A stretch of DNA of 64,000 nt from Acidimicrobiaceae bacterium (GTDB lineage Bacteria; Actinomycetota; Acidimicrobiia; Acidimicrobiales; UBA8190). The position numbers were made by a program, and so were the translations under genes. Shown one piece after another: positions 12,160 to 20,538 of the stretch (position 1 is its first letter; the number at the start of each line of letters is the position of its first letter). The notes under the pieces are model-generated. The model was not told the DNA's origin and did no database searches. It worked only from the letters and a program-made list of their open reading frames with translations. The DNA lies in assembly GCA_003151955.1 (NCBI GenBank), contig PLZB01000003.1, positions 37,900-101,899 of the forward strand, read 5' to 3'.

Positions 12160-13078
12160 TCACCCGCTCTCCAGTCTGCCCAGTCGGGGCAAGGATCCGT
12201 TCAGCGCCAGCGTCCTGAACAACTGGATCCAGCATGCCGCCGCCCAGACCGAGATTGCCCCGAAGCGGGTAGCTCGTATCGTCGCCAATGGACTCGTGAT
12301 TGCGGCGCTGCAGCGCGTGAAGCACGACGACGGCGACCCGGTATTTGCGATCAAGGGCGGAGCAAGCCTGGAGGTGCGCCTCGGACTTCGCGCCCGCATG
12401 AGCGGGGACCTCGACGCCGTCTTCCGCGCCGAGTTCCCCAAGTTCCTCGATGTGCTTGACCAGGCACTGCGAGGCGGCATCGGGACGTTCGAGTTCGAGC
12501 GTGGGGAGGCCGTGGAGATTCCGGTCAAGGGTCGGCGTGTGAAACCGTTGCGGGTGCCCATCCGCGTCATGATCAAGGGGAAGCCGGCGCTGCGAGTCGA
12601 CCTTGAAGTCGGACCCTCCGAGGCCGGTTCCGGAGACCGGGTCGAGATCATCGGCTACCCGTCCCTCGAGCACTTCACCACCTCCACGCCGATCGCCGTC
12701 GCGGTCATGGCCGTCGAATACCAGGTGGCACAGAAGCTGCATGCGTGCACCGATCCGGACAGTGAGGACAGCCCAAACCTTCGTGTGCACGACTCCGTCG
12801 ACCTCATCCTGCTCCGGGAGGCGTTCTTCGGCTCCGGCTCGACCGTCACCTTGCGGGCCGCCTGCGAGGCGGTATTCGCAGCGCGGGCCGAGGAGGCAGC
12901 AGCGATGGGAGACGTCGAGCCCAGGCAGTGGCCGCCGACGCTCAAGGAACATGCGCACTGGCGAGGGCCGTTCACCAGGTTGGCGGGAGAGTGCGCCCTC
13001 GACGCTGATCTTGCCGCCGGGGTCGTTTCGATCAACGCCTGGATAGCGGAGATCACCTCAGTGGGCGCGTCGCCCTGA
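12152..13078 (+). CDS. AbiEii-family nucleotidyltransferase toxin
   Basis: This is the toxin of the AbiE-type pair, a member of the nucleotidyltransferase superfamily. The motif KGGASLEVRLG near residue 68, followed by SGDLDAVF, is the AbiEii/DUF1814 active-site pattern, with both Asp residues intact. The later sequence EYQVAQKLHACTDP carries the conserved Lys. The start ATG at 12152 overlaps the antitoxin stop and gives 308 residues. Upstream in-frame sequence is antitoxin-coding and not homologous. Known AbiE toxins act through nucleotide transfer to RNA; the actual target here is unknown. Confidence 0.85.
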   Translation: MSDHPLSSLPSRGKDPFSASVLNNWIQHAAAQTEIAPKRVARIVANGLVIAALQRVKHDDGDPVFAIKGGASLEVRLGLRARMSGDLDAVFRAEFPKFLDVLDQALRGGIGTFEFERGEAVEIPVKGRRVKPLRVPIRVMIKGKPALRVDLEVGPSEAGSGDRVEIIGYPSLEHFTTSTPIAVAVMAVEYQVAQKLHACTDPDSEDSPNLRVHDSVDLILLREAFFGSGSTVTLRAACEAVFAARAEEAAAMGDVEPRQWPPTLKEHAHWRGPFTRLAGECALDADLAAGVVSINAWIAEITSVGASP

Positions 13079-13087
13079 GTCGATTCG

Positions 13088-13540
13088 TCAGGACACCTGG
13101 AGACCCAACCGGGGTGCCGGCGCGAATCGGGTCTCCACGACGCCGATGGCGACGAAGCCCGTGGCTTCGTAGAACGCCAGGGCGTGGGGGTTGGCCGTCA
13201 CCTCCAGCCGGCCGATCGACCGCGAAGAGGCGATGGCCCGGAGGTCCAGGATCAGGGCTCGGGCGATGCCAAGCCGCATCGAGGGGGGGTCGACGAAGAG
13301 GTCCTCCACGTCGAGGAAGCCGTCGCCGACGAGGAACGACGAGAAGCCGAGGACGGACCCGTCCGGGCCCACGGCCACCCGGGTCCGCCCCTCCCCGACG
13401 GCGTCACCGGACAATTCGAGGACTTCGGGATGGGCCTGGAGGTTGGCCCGGTCCCCGACGTTCGAGAGCGAGGCCCGCCGGAAGATCCCCCGGAGGTCGT
13501 CGAGGTCGGCCTCCACTGCGGTGCGGATGACGAAGGGCAC
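13088..13540 (-). CDS. GNAT family N-acetyltransferase
   Basis: This is a 150-residue acetyl-CoA-dependent acyltransferase of unknown substrate. It starts IRTAVEADLDDLRGIFRRA, a typical GNAT beta1-alpha1. It has DVEDLFVDPPSMRLGIARAL, where the acetyl-CoA loop reads RLGIA, a weak form of Q/RxxGxG/A, and ends with the conserved ANPHALAFYEATGF. The GTG start at 13540 is the first plausible start. The gene is convergent with the toxin gene and is probably not part of that module. Confidence 0.85.
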   Translation of the reverse strand: MPFVIRTAVEADLDDLRGIFRRASLSNVGDRANLQAHPEVLELSGDAVGEGRTRVAVGPDGSVLGFSSFLVGDGFLDVEDLFVDPPSMRLGIARALILDLRAIASSRSIGRLEVTANPHALAFYEATGFVAIGVVETRFAPAPRLGLQVS

Positions 13541-13618
13541 GGTCCATCATCCCCCTTGCCACCGCGGAGGTCTGCCCAGGTCGGTTTCCGTGAGCACCCC
13601 CCAGGTACTCTCGCGTCC

Positions 13619-13888
13619 GTGTCCCTGCTGACGTCCTCCGTCGCTCATGGAAGGACCGCCGGCGAATGGGGCGTCCGGCTGATGGCCCTGGGCGCACTCG
13701 GCATGCTCGCCCAACTGCTGACCCGGGTTCGTCGCTACCGGGAGCTCGATGCGATCGGGAGGGGATGGTTCGTAGCCTTCCTCGTGGCTCGTTGGCCATT
13801 GACCTTGTGCGGTGTCGCGGGACTGGCACTCCTCGTCATCCGCGGATCGGAGATGGCACCGAGTGAGGTCACAGACCGGGCCGAGTAG
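13619..13888 (+). CDS. Small two-helix membrane protein, unknown function
   Basis: I do not recognise this 89-residue product. Two hydrophobic segments are visible, around residues 19-33 (VRLMALGALGMLAQLL) and 52-74 (VAFLVARWPLTLCGVAGLALLVI), joined by a basic loop, VRRYRELD. The GTG start is chosen because the sequence turns protein-like there and a -10-like TACTCT lies about ten bases upstream, which suggests a leaderless message. It ends just before the sulfatase 5' fragment. Confidence 0.5.
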   Translation: MSLLTSSVAHGRTAGEWGVRLMALGALGMLAQLLTRVRRYRELDAIGRGWFVAFLVARWPLTLCGVAGLALLVIRGSEMAPSEVTDRAE

Positions 13889-13920
13889 CGTTCCGGCCGT
13901 CGGACCGGAGGGGGTCGGAG

Positions 13921-14050
13921 ATGGAGTCAGGGGAATTCCAGGGGCGGATCGGCCGGACCTGGTCGGAGTCGGAGCCCTGGTGGCCCGGGCATCCCCGGCC
14001 GGCGGCGGGGACCCCGAACGTGGTCCTGGTGGTCCTCGACGACGTCAGCT
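13921..14050 (+). pseudogene. Duplicated 5' fragment of the sulfatase gene
   Basis: The first 42 codons match the intact sulfatase at 16234 at 40 positions, ending at VVLVVLDDV. Similarity also covers upstream bases (gtagcgtt at 13886 and 16179). After about 14050 the sequence diverges completely and the formylglycine motif is absent, so no enzyme can be made. The frame stays open until about 14300 but codes for nothing recognisable and runs into an opposing gene. It is best read as a left-over of a duplication. Confidence 0.8.
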
Positions 14051-14157
14051 TCACCCGTCCCTCGGTCGCCGAACAGATCGTCAAGGTGACCGGCGAGGCC
14101 CTGGCCACCCAGGCAGTTGGGGCACTCGTCGAACCGACGGGACCGGATCCGATCCCG

Positions 14158-14829
14158 CTACGGGTTCACCTCCCCAGCCGCCGCCGTGCACCCGCTCGGG
14201 TCCCCCGGGCTCGAGCCCGTCGACCACTGGCGGTAGGTGACCCGGTCGGACTTTCTGGGCCCGAACTCGACAACGGCGGCCCAGCAGGTGCCGGTCGGTG
14301 ACAGCACGGCCACGGCGGCCGCTGTCGCCGACGGGCCCGAGACGCGGAGCAGTCCGACCGACACCTCGGTCGTCCCCGTCGAGATGCTGGAGGCGCCGAT
14401 GACGGTGGTGTGGGCCGACCCGGGCATGGGCACCCGGGTGAGGGTGCTCCACAACACCGGCACCGACCCGCCGTGTCGGGAGGCATCGGCCTCGAGGTGG
14501 GCCACGGTCCGGTGCACGGTGTCCCGGGCGGCCTGGTCCCCGAGGAAGTCGTGGACCTTCGGGAGGGAGATGAGGACCACAACGGCAAGGCCCACCAGTC
14601 CAGAGATGCCGACGGCGACGGCCGCGCCGGCCCGGCTCCTGGCGTGGGCGACCGCCGGGTCGAGGGGGTCGGCGGAGCGGAGGGAGCGCCGGGCCTTCCA
14701 GGCCAGGACGATCCCGATGACCGATCCGACCGAGCCCAGCCACATCCAGGCCAGGACCAAGGCCCGCTCGGCCCGCTGGACCTGATGCTCGACCGCGGCC
14801 TCCTCCGGCCCGGGTGGGGGGAGTGTCAT
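14158..14829 (-). CDS. DUF4190-like membrane protein with extracytoplasmic C-terminal domain
   Basis: This 223-residue product has two transmembrane segments, near residues 24-42 (LVLAWMWLGSVGSVIGIVL) and 68-86 (GAAVAVGISGLVGLAVVVL), separated by a basic loop WKARRSLRSADP. This layout is seen in DUF4190-type proteins. The C-terminal ~135 residues are probably outside and contain two Cys (TGTCWAAV and SGCTAAAG) that could form a disulfide. It overlaps the upstream beta-propeller gene by four bases (ATGA), so they are one operon. The function is unknown. Confidence 0.75.
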   Translation of the reverse strand: MTLPPPGPEEAAVEHQVQRAERALVLAWMWLGSVGSVIGIVLAWKARRSLRSADPLDPAVAHARSRAGAAVAVGISGLVGLAVVVLISLPKVHDFLGDQAARDTVHRTVAHLEADASRHGGSVPVLWSTLTRVPMPGSAHTTVIGASSISTGTTEVSVGLLRVSGPSATAAAVAVLSPTGTCWAAVVEFGPRKSDRVTYRQWSTGSSPGDPSGCTAAAGEVNP

Positions 14830-16088
14830 GCCGGCTTCCACCCCGGGGGGGTGAGGGCCGTCGGTTCCAGGGTAGAGGTGTCGACGACGGTGACACCCGG
14901 GTCGAATTCGTCGGCCACGACCAGTTGGGTCCCGCTGTTGGCCAGGGCCATCCCGGCCGGGTCCTGGCCGACGTCGACGGCGCCGGTGGCGGTCAGCGTG
15001 CCGGTGTCGACGACGAAGACCTGGTGGGCGCTGCTCGGCGCTGCCGCTAGCAATGTGACGGCTCCGTCGTCGACATAGAGCCGGCGGCCGTCCGCCGAGG
15101 CCACCACGTCGAAAGGGGAGGCGGGGAGGGTGACCGAGCCGACGACCTGGTCGGTGGAGGTGTCGACCACCGAGAGGTTGTGGGAACCGGGGTCTGCCAC
15201 GTACAACCTGGAGCCGTCCGGGGACAGGCAGAGCTGGAACGGCCCGGGCCCGATTGTCCCGGGCCCGCCGATGGCGACGGTGGCGACGACGGTCCGGGTG
15301 CCGGTGTCGACCACGCTCACCCCGGGCGGCCCGGCCGGCGCCGGCGCCCCGGGGATCTCCGCCGCCACGGCCGAGTCGGCCACGTAGAGGTGGGTGCCGT
15401 CGGGGCTGATGGCCAGGCCGACCGGGTTCTGTCCCACCTGGACCGTTCCCACCACCGACCGGCCGGCCACGTCGACGATCGACACCGAGCCCCGGCCCAG
15501 GTAGCCGGTGTCGGCGACGTAGACGAACCGGCCGTCCGGCGATACGTCGACGCCGGTGGGGCCCGAGCCGACCCGGATCCAGGCCACGGCCCGCTGCGTG
15601 GTCAGGTCGACGATGCCGAGCTCGCCGGCCGGTGCGCCGACGTCGGTGTCGGCCACGTACAGCCATCGGCCGTCGGGGCTCGCCGCCACCCCCGAAGGAA
15701 CCGTCGTCGTGGGGATCGTCCCGGTGACCCGCCGGGCGCCGAGATTGAGGGCGCCCAGCTGGGCCGGTGCGGTTGCCGGACCGAGGAACGAGACGGTGCC
15801 CGACAGGTAGGCGACGTTGCCCACCACGGCGAGGCTCTGGGACCCCGCCGCCGCCGGCTCAACCTGCTCGAAGGTGCCGGACCACGTTGCCCACAGGTGG
15901 GCACTTCCCACGACGGCCAGGACCATCACCAGGAGGGAGACGGCTCCGATCAGCAGACCTGGGAGCTGGGCCCGATTCACCTCGATGCCGAAGGCCCGAC
16001 CACCGGCGCCAGGCCGGGGAGACCACTGGTCGACCGGAGCCACCCTCTCCACCACCCCCCTCCACCGTCTGTAACATATTTGTAACAC
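14826..16088 (-). CDS. Membrane-anchored YVTN-type beta-propeller protein
   Basis: This 420-residue protein has one N-terminal transmembrane anchor (LLIGAVSLLVMVLAVVGSAHL, about residues 45-65). A series of ~45-residue propeller blades follows, with the repeated signature ASPDGRWLYVADT / VSPDGRFVYVADT / ISPDGTHLYVADS, typical of YVTN surface proteins. The domain is predicted to be outside the cell. The start is uncertain: GTG 16088 gives the longest frame, but GTG codons at 16048-16055 follow a better ribosome binding site (ggtggagg). The operon partner is the downstream DUF4190-like protein. Ligand and role are unknown. Confidence 0.82.
   Translation of the reverse strand: MLQICYRRWRGVVERVAPVDQWSPRPGAGGRAFGIEVNRAQLPGLLIGAVSLLVMVLAVVGSAHLWATWSGTFEQVEPAAAGSQSLAVVGNVAYLSGTVSFLGPATAPAQLGALNLGARRVTGTIPTTTVPSGVAASPDGRWLYVADTDVGAPAGELGIVDLTTQRAVAWIRVGSGPTGVDVSPDGRFVYVADTGYLGRGSVSIVDVAGRSVVGTVQVGQNPVGLAISPDGTHLYVADSAVAAEIPGAPAPAGPPGVSVVDTGTRTVVATVAIGGPGTIGPGPFQLCLSPDGSRLYVADPGSHNLSVVDTSTDQVVGSVTLPASPFDVVASADGRRLYVDDGAVTLLAAAPSSAHQVFVVDTGTLTATGAVDVGQDPAGMALANSGTQLVVADEFDPGVTVVDTSTLEPTALTPPGWKPA
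16070..16087 (-). promoter_or_regulatory. TGTTACA direct repeat in the beta-propeller promoter
   Basis: Read on the minus strand, TGTTACA occurs twice with eleven bases between starts (one helical turn), separated by AATA. A -10-like TATGTT lies inside it and is followed by a ribosome binding site. The arrangement suggests a regulator site overlapping the promoter and also suggests that translation begins downstream of it. Confidence 0.45.
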
Positions 16089-16233
16089 ACCGCGCTGGGA
16101 ATCACCGGGGGGCGGTTGGGATCGACCTCAAGCGTCCATCGGGGAGCGGGACGGCCCATCGGCATTCCTGAACCGGCGGTAGCGTTCTCCCCGGTCCGGG
16201 TCGTCTGCGGTCCGGACCGGGGAGGGAGCCACC

Positions 16234-18507
16234 GTGGAGCCAGGGGAATTCGAGGGGCGGATCGGCCGGACCTGGTCGGAGTCGGAGCCCTGGTGGCCCG
16301 GGCATCCCCGGCCGGCGGCGGGGACCCCGAATGTGGTCCTCGTCGTCCTCGACGACGTCGGCTTCGCCCAGCTCGGCTGCTTCGGCTCCGACATCGCCAC
16401 CCCCGTCCTCGACGGCCTGGCCGCCGGGGGGCTCCGGTACACGAACTTCCACACCACCGCCCTCTGCTCACCGACCCGGGCTGCGCTGCTCACCGGCCGG
16501 AACCACCACCGCAACGGGATGGGCCGGGTCGTGGAGCTGGCCACGGGCTTCCCCGGCTACGACGGCCGGATCCCCCGGGCCAACGGGATGCTCCCCGAGA
16601 TCCTCCTCCCCGAGGGCTTCGCCACCTTCGCGGTGGGGAAATGGCACCTCACCCCCGACGACGAGTGCCACCAGGCCGCCAGCCGGAAGCGGTGGCCCCT
16701 GGGCCGGGGCTTCGAGCGGTTCTACGGGTTCATGGAGGGGGAGACCCACCAGTTCTTCCCCGCCCTCATCTCCGACAACCACCAGGTCCCCCCGCCTGGC
16801 CGGCCTGACGAGGGCTACCACCTGACCGAGGACCTCGTCGACCACGCCGTCGGCTTCCTCGCCGACCTCCGGGCCGTCGACGCCGAGAAGCCCTTCCTCC
16901 TCTACTTCTGCCCCGGGGCCTGTCACGCCCCCCACCAGGCCCCCGCCCCCTGGACCCTCCGCTACCGGGGGGCCTTCGACGCCGGCTGGGACGCCTGGCG
17001 GGAGGCCACCCTGGCCCGGCAGTTGGCCTCGGGGATCCTCCCGGCCGGGACCGGCCTCTCGCCCCGGCCCGACTGGGTCCCGGCCTGGGACAGCCTCTCC
17101 TCCGACGAGCGCCGGCTCTACGCCCGTTACATGGAGGCCTTCGCCGGGTTCCTCTCCCACACCGACGACCAGCTGGGCCGGCTCCTCGGTTTCCTGGAGG
17201 AGACCGGGGACCTCGACAACACCCTCGTCCTCGTCCTCTCGGACAACGGGGCCAGCTCCGAGGGGGGACCGACGGGGTCGGTGAACGACGGCCGGCCCTG
17301 GAACTTCGCCCCCCGGACCGTCGGGGAGGCCCTGGACCGGATCGACGAGATCGGGGGGCCCCTCTGCCACAACAACTACCCCTGGGGCTGGACCGTGGCC
17401 GGGAACACCCCCTTCCGGCGCTGGAAGCGGGAGGTCCACGAAGGGGGGGTGGCCGACCCCCTCATCGTCTCCTGGCCGGCCGGTCTCGGGACTCCTGGGG
17501 AGCTCCGCCGGCAGTACGTCCACGCCGTCGACGTCCTCCCCACCGTCCTCGAGGTTCTCGGGGTGGACCTCCCGGACCAGGTCGAGGGGGTTCCCCAGGC
17601 GCCCGTCGACGGGTCGAGCTTCATGGCCAGCCTCACCGACCCGGCCGCCCCCGAGAGCCACCCGACCCAGTACTACGAGATGTTCGGCTGCCGGGCCCTC
17701 TACGACCAGGGCTGGAAGGCCGTCACCTACCACCCCATCCAGGACAGCCGGACCGGCTTCGACGAGGACGTCTGGGAGCTCTACCACGTGGCCGAGGACC
17801 CGGCCGAGTGCCGGGACCTGGCCGCCAAGGAGCCCGGGAAGCTCCAGGAGCTCGTCGACCGGTGGTGGGTGGAGGCCGATCGCCACCAGGTCCTCCCCCT
17901 CGACAACCGACCCTTCTCCGACTTCGTCTTCGACCGGCCCCGGACCGTCCCCACCCGGCCCCGCTACCGGTACTTCCCCGGCCGGCCCCCCGTCCCCGAG
18001 GCCGTGGCCGTGAATGTCCGGAACCGGACCCACACCGTCCTCGTCGACGCCGAGGTCCCCGGAGCCGGGGCGGCCGAGGGGATCCTGGTGGCCCAGGGGT
18101 CGGGGCTCGGGGGCTGGGTCCTCTACCTCCGCCAGGGCCGGTTGTCCTACGCCCACAACTATGTCGGCCTCGAGGAGCACCACGTGGCGGCCGAGGAGCC
18201 CGTCCCGGTCGGCCGGCACCAGCTGGCCTTCCAGTTCCGCCGGACGGGGAACCACGAGGGGACGGGCCGGCTCCTCGTCGACGGCCGGCTCCAGGCCGAG
18301 GGGTCGATCGCACCCTTCACGCCGATGCGGTTCTCCCTCACCGGGGCCGGCCTCACCTGCGGCTACGGCGACGGCCTCCCCGTCAGCCGGACCATCGAGG
18401 GGAGCTTCCCCTTCACCGGGACCATCCACTCCGCCGTCGTCGACGTCGAGGGTGACCCGTTCGAGGACCCCGAGGGGGAGGCCCACGTGGCCCTGATCAC
18501 CCAATGA
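16234..18507 (+). CDS. Type I sulfatase (arylsulfatase family)
   Basis: This enzyme hydrolyses sulfate esters using a formylglycine made from Cys. Motif CSPTR, with Cys78, is the modification site. The metal ligands VVLVVLDD at the N terminus and SDNGASSEGG near residue 340 are intact, as is GKWHLTP near residue 134. The 757-residue length includes a C-terminal beta-rich domain after residue ~580. No signal peptide is seen, so it should be cytoplasmic. The GTG start follows a purine-rich site (gggaggga). It overlaps the next gene by four bases (ATGA). A 5' fragment copy lies at 13921. Confidence 0.93.
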   Translation: MEPGEFEGRIGRTWSESEPWWPGHPRPAAGTPNVVLVVLDDVGFAQLGCFGSDIATPVLDGLAAGGLRYTNFHTTALCSPTRAALLTGRNHHRNGMGRVVELATGFPGYDGRIPRANGMLPEILLPEGFATFAVGKWHLTPDDECHQAASRKRWPLGRGFERFYGFMEGETHQFFPALISDNHQVPPPGRPDEGYHLTEDLVDHAVGFLADLRAVDAEKPFLLYFCPGACHAPHQAPAPWTLRYRGAFDAGWDAWREATLARQLASGILPAGTGLSPRPDWVPAWDSLSSDERRLYARYMEAFAGFLSHTDDQLGRLLGFLEETGDLDNTLVLVLSDNGASSEGGPTGSVNDGRPWNFAPRTVGEALDRIDEIGGPLCHNNYPWGWTVAGNTPFRRWKREVHEGGVADPLIVSWPAGLGTPGELRRQYVHAVDVLPTVLEVLGVDLPDQVEGVPQAPVDGSSFMASLTDPAAPESHPTQYYEMFGCRALYDQGWKAVTYHPIQDSRTGFDEDVWELYHVAEDPAECRDLAAKEPGKLQELVDRWWVEADRHQVLPLDNRPFSDFVFDRPRTVPTRPRYRYFPGRPPVPEAVAVNVRNRTHTVLVDAEVPGAGAAEGILVAQGSGLGGWVLYLRQGRLSYAHNYVGLEEHHVAAEEPVPVGRHQLAFQFRRTGNHEGTGRLLVDGRLQAEGSIAPFTPMRFSLTGAGLTCGYGDGLPVSRTIEGSFPFTGTIHSAVVDVEGDPFEDPEGEAHVALITQ

Positions 18508-19817
18508 CGGCCGACCCCTTCAACCTGCCCTCGACGGCCCTCCCCGGAAGGGGACTCGACCCGGCCGAGGTCCTCGACCGGCTCCGGGAGGCCAAGGCCG
18601 GGGACCGTGACTGGCGGGGCGGGAAGGTCTTCAGCCTGGTCTACTCGGCCGGGGAGGACCACCACCGGCTCCTGGAGGACGCCCTGGCCCTCTACGCCTC
18701 GGAGAACGGCCTCAACGTCCTGGCCTTCCCGAGCATCGGCTACCTCCAGCACGACCTCGTCCGGATGACCGCCTCCCTCCTCGGGGCCGACGACGCCGCC
18801 TCCGGGGGCGCCGTCGACGGGTTCGTCACCTCGGGGGGGACCGAGTCCCTCCTCCAGGCCGTCCTCACCGCCCGGGACGACGCCCGGGACCGGCGGGGGA
18901 TCGACCGGCCCGAGGTGGTCCTGGCCACGAGCGCCCACGCCGCCTTCGACAAGGCCGCCCACTACTTCGACGTCGATCTCGTCCGGGTCCCCGTGGGGCC
19001 GGACTTCCGGGCCGACGTCGATGCCATGGCCGCGGCGGTCACCGACCGGACCGCTCTCCTGGTCGGCTCGGCCCCGAGCTACCCCCAGGGCGTCGTCGAC
19101 CCCATCGCCGACCTGGCCGCCCTCGCCCTCGACCGGGGCCTCCTCCTCCACGTCGACGCCTGCATGGGGGGCTTCCTCCTGCCCTTCCTCGAGCGGCTGG
19201 GCCGGTTCGACACCCCCTTCGACTTCCGGGTCCCCGGCGTCACCTCCATGTCGGCCGACCTCCACAAGTACGGCTACGCCGCCAAGGGAGCCTCGGTGAT
19301 CCTCTACCGGACGGCCGAGCTCAAGCGGCGCCAGGTCTTCCTCACCACCAACTGGCTCGGGGGCCTCTACGCCTCGACCGGGGTGGCCGGGACCCGGCCC
19401 GCCGGGCCCATCGCGGCCGCCTGGGCCTCCCTGATGCACCTGGGCGCCGACGGCCTCCTCGAGCTCACCGGAACCGCCCACGATGCCGCCCGGCGGCTCC
19501 GGGCTGGCATCGAGTCCCATCCCGAGCTGGCCCTCCGGGGCGATCCCCCGGCCACCGTCTTCGCCTTCGGGGCCGCCGATCCCACCGCCCCGGGAGCCCC
19601 GGACATCTTTGCCGTCGGGGACCTCCTGGCCGCCCGGGGCTGGTACCTCGACCGGCAGAGCCCCCCCGACAGCCTCCATGTCACCGTCCACGCCGGCCAC
19701 GCCGCCACCGTCGACGGGCTGGTCGCCGACCTCGACGAGGTCCTGGCCCAGGTTCTCGAAGACGGACAGCGGGCCCAGGACCGCTCCACCGACTACGGGG
19801 CCCCCGGGGCCGGCTGA
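18504..19817 (+). CDS. PLP-dependent lyase, sphingosine-1-phosphate lyase-like (group II decarboxylase fold)
   Basis: This is a fold-type I PLP enzyme. Lys255 in SADLHKYGYAAKGAS is the Schiff-base lysine. TSGGTESLLQAVL binds the phosphate, and LHVDACMGGFLLPF holds the Asp that contacts the pyridine nitrogen. The HVDAC.GGF pattern and the absence of an amino-acid-decarboxylase N terminus favour the sphingosine-1-phosphate-lyase branch over glutamate decarboxylase. The start ATG overlaps the sulfatase stop, so the two are co-translated. This suggests a shared pathway, perhaps breakdown of a sulfated long-chain amino alcohol, which is inference. Confidence 0.87.
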   Translation: MTADPFNLPSTALPGRGLDPAEVLDRLREAKAGDRDWRGGKVFSLVYSAGEDHHRLLEDALALYASENGLNVLAFPSIGYLQHDLVRMTASLLGADDAASGGAVDGFVTSGGTESLLQAVLTARDDARDRRGIDRPEVVLATSAHAAFDKAAHYFDVDLVRVPVGPDFRADVDAMAAAVTDRTALLVGSAPSYPQGVVDPIADLAALALDRGLLLHVDACMGGFLLPFLERLGRFDTPFDFRVPGVTSMSADLHKYGYAAKGASVILYRTAELKRRQVFLTTNWLGGLYASTGVAGTRPAGPIAAAWASLMHLGADGLLELTGTAHDAARRLRAGIESHPELALRGDPPATVFAFGAADPTAPGAPDIFAVGDLLAARGWYLDRQSPPDSLHVTVHAGHAATVDGLVADLDEVLAQVLEDGQRAQDRSTDYGAPGAG

Positions 19818-19858
19818 GCCCGGTCCGGTCAGCTGACCTGGATTGGGCGGAGCCCACC

Positions 19859-19888
19859 TTGCCGGCCAGTTATACAGTGTATAAGAAT
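19859..19888 (+). promoter_or_regulatory. TetR operator palindrome within its promoter
   Basis: TTATACAGTGTATAA at 19870-19884 is a perfect palindrome with 7-bp arms around a central G. It sits between a -35-like TTGCCG (19859-19864) and a -10-like TAAGAAT (19882-19888) with 17-bp spacing, so a bound repressor would block RNA polymerase. The predicted start of transcription falls at or just before the ATG at 19897. It is AT-rich against a very GC-rich background. Confidence 0.8.
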
Positions 19889-19896
19889 AGCGAACG

Positions 19897-20538
19897 ATGC
19901 TCAATGGTCCGGCGACGACGGGATGGCGGGAAGCCCGGCATCAGTCGGCGCGCCAGGCCATCGTGGACGCCGCATGGGAGCTCGTCCACGAGGAGGGGCT
20001 GGCCGCCCTCTCCATCCGGGACCTGGCCAAGCGGGCCGGGATCACCACCCCGACGGTCTACGCCTACTTCGAGTCGAAGCAGGCCATCTACGACGCCATG
20101 TTCGGGCGAGCCGCTACCGAGTTCTCCGAGCTCATGACCGGGCCGTTCGACGACGACGATCCCGCCCGACTCCTCCTCTCCTCGGTCCGCCGCTTCGTCG
20201 AGTTCTGCATGACCGACGTGGCCCGCTACCAGCTGTTGTTCCAGCGGACCATCCCGGGCTTCGAACCCTCGGCCGAGTCCTATGCCCCCGCCGTCCGGGC
20301 TCTCGAGTCGGCCCGGGGGCGGCTGGCGCACAACGGCGTCACCGAGCCGAGGCACCTCGACCTGTGGACGGCGCTGCTCACCGGCCTCGTCGACCAGCAG
20401 GTCTCCAACGACCCGGGCGGTGACCGCTGGACCCGGCTGATCGACGAGGCCGTGGCCATGTTCCTGGCCCATTGCCGGCCCGGGCCCACCGCCCCTGTCG
20501 GAACGTCCCGATCACCAACCAGAGGAGCTAGACGATGA
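19897..20538 (+). CDS. TetR/AcrR family transcriptional regulator
   Basis: This is a 213-residue repressor with the N-terminal helix-turn-helix GLAALSIRDLAKRAGITTPTVYAYFESK at about residues 36-63, followed by a ligand-binding domain of unknown specificity (FQRTIPGFEPSAESYAPAV region). A perfect palindrome in its promoter suggests autoregulation. The stop overlaps the start of the metallo-hydrolase gene (ATGA), so it also controls that operon. The effector cannot be told from sequence. Confidence 0.9.
   Translation: MLNGPATTGWREARHQSARQAIVDAAWELVHEEGLAALSIRDLAKRAGITTPTVYAYFESKQAIYDAMFGRAATEFSELMTGPFDDDDPARLLLSSVRRFVEFCMTDVARYQLLFQRTIPGFEPSAESYAPAVRALESARGRLAHNGVTEPRHLDLWTALLTGLVDQQVSNDPGGDRWTRLIDEAVAMFLAHCRPGPTAPVGTSRSPTRGARR

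Noticed and set aside
14050..14303. A functional fusion protein from the duplicated sulfatase start
   Set aside because: After residue 42 the frame loses all similarity, lacks the catalytic Cys motif and overlaps an opposing gene.
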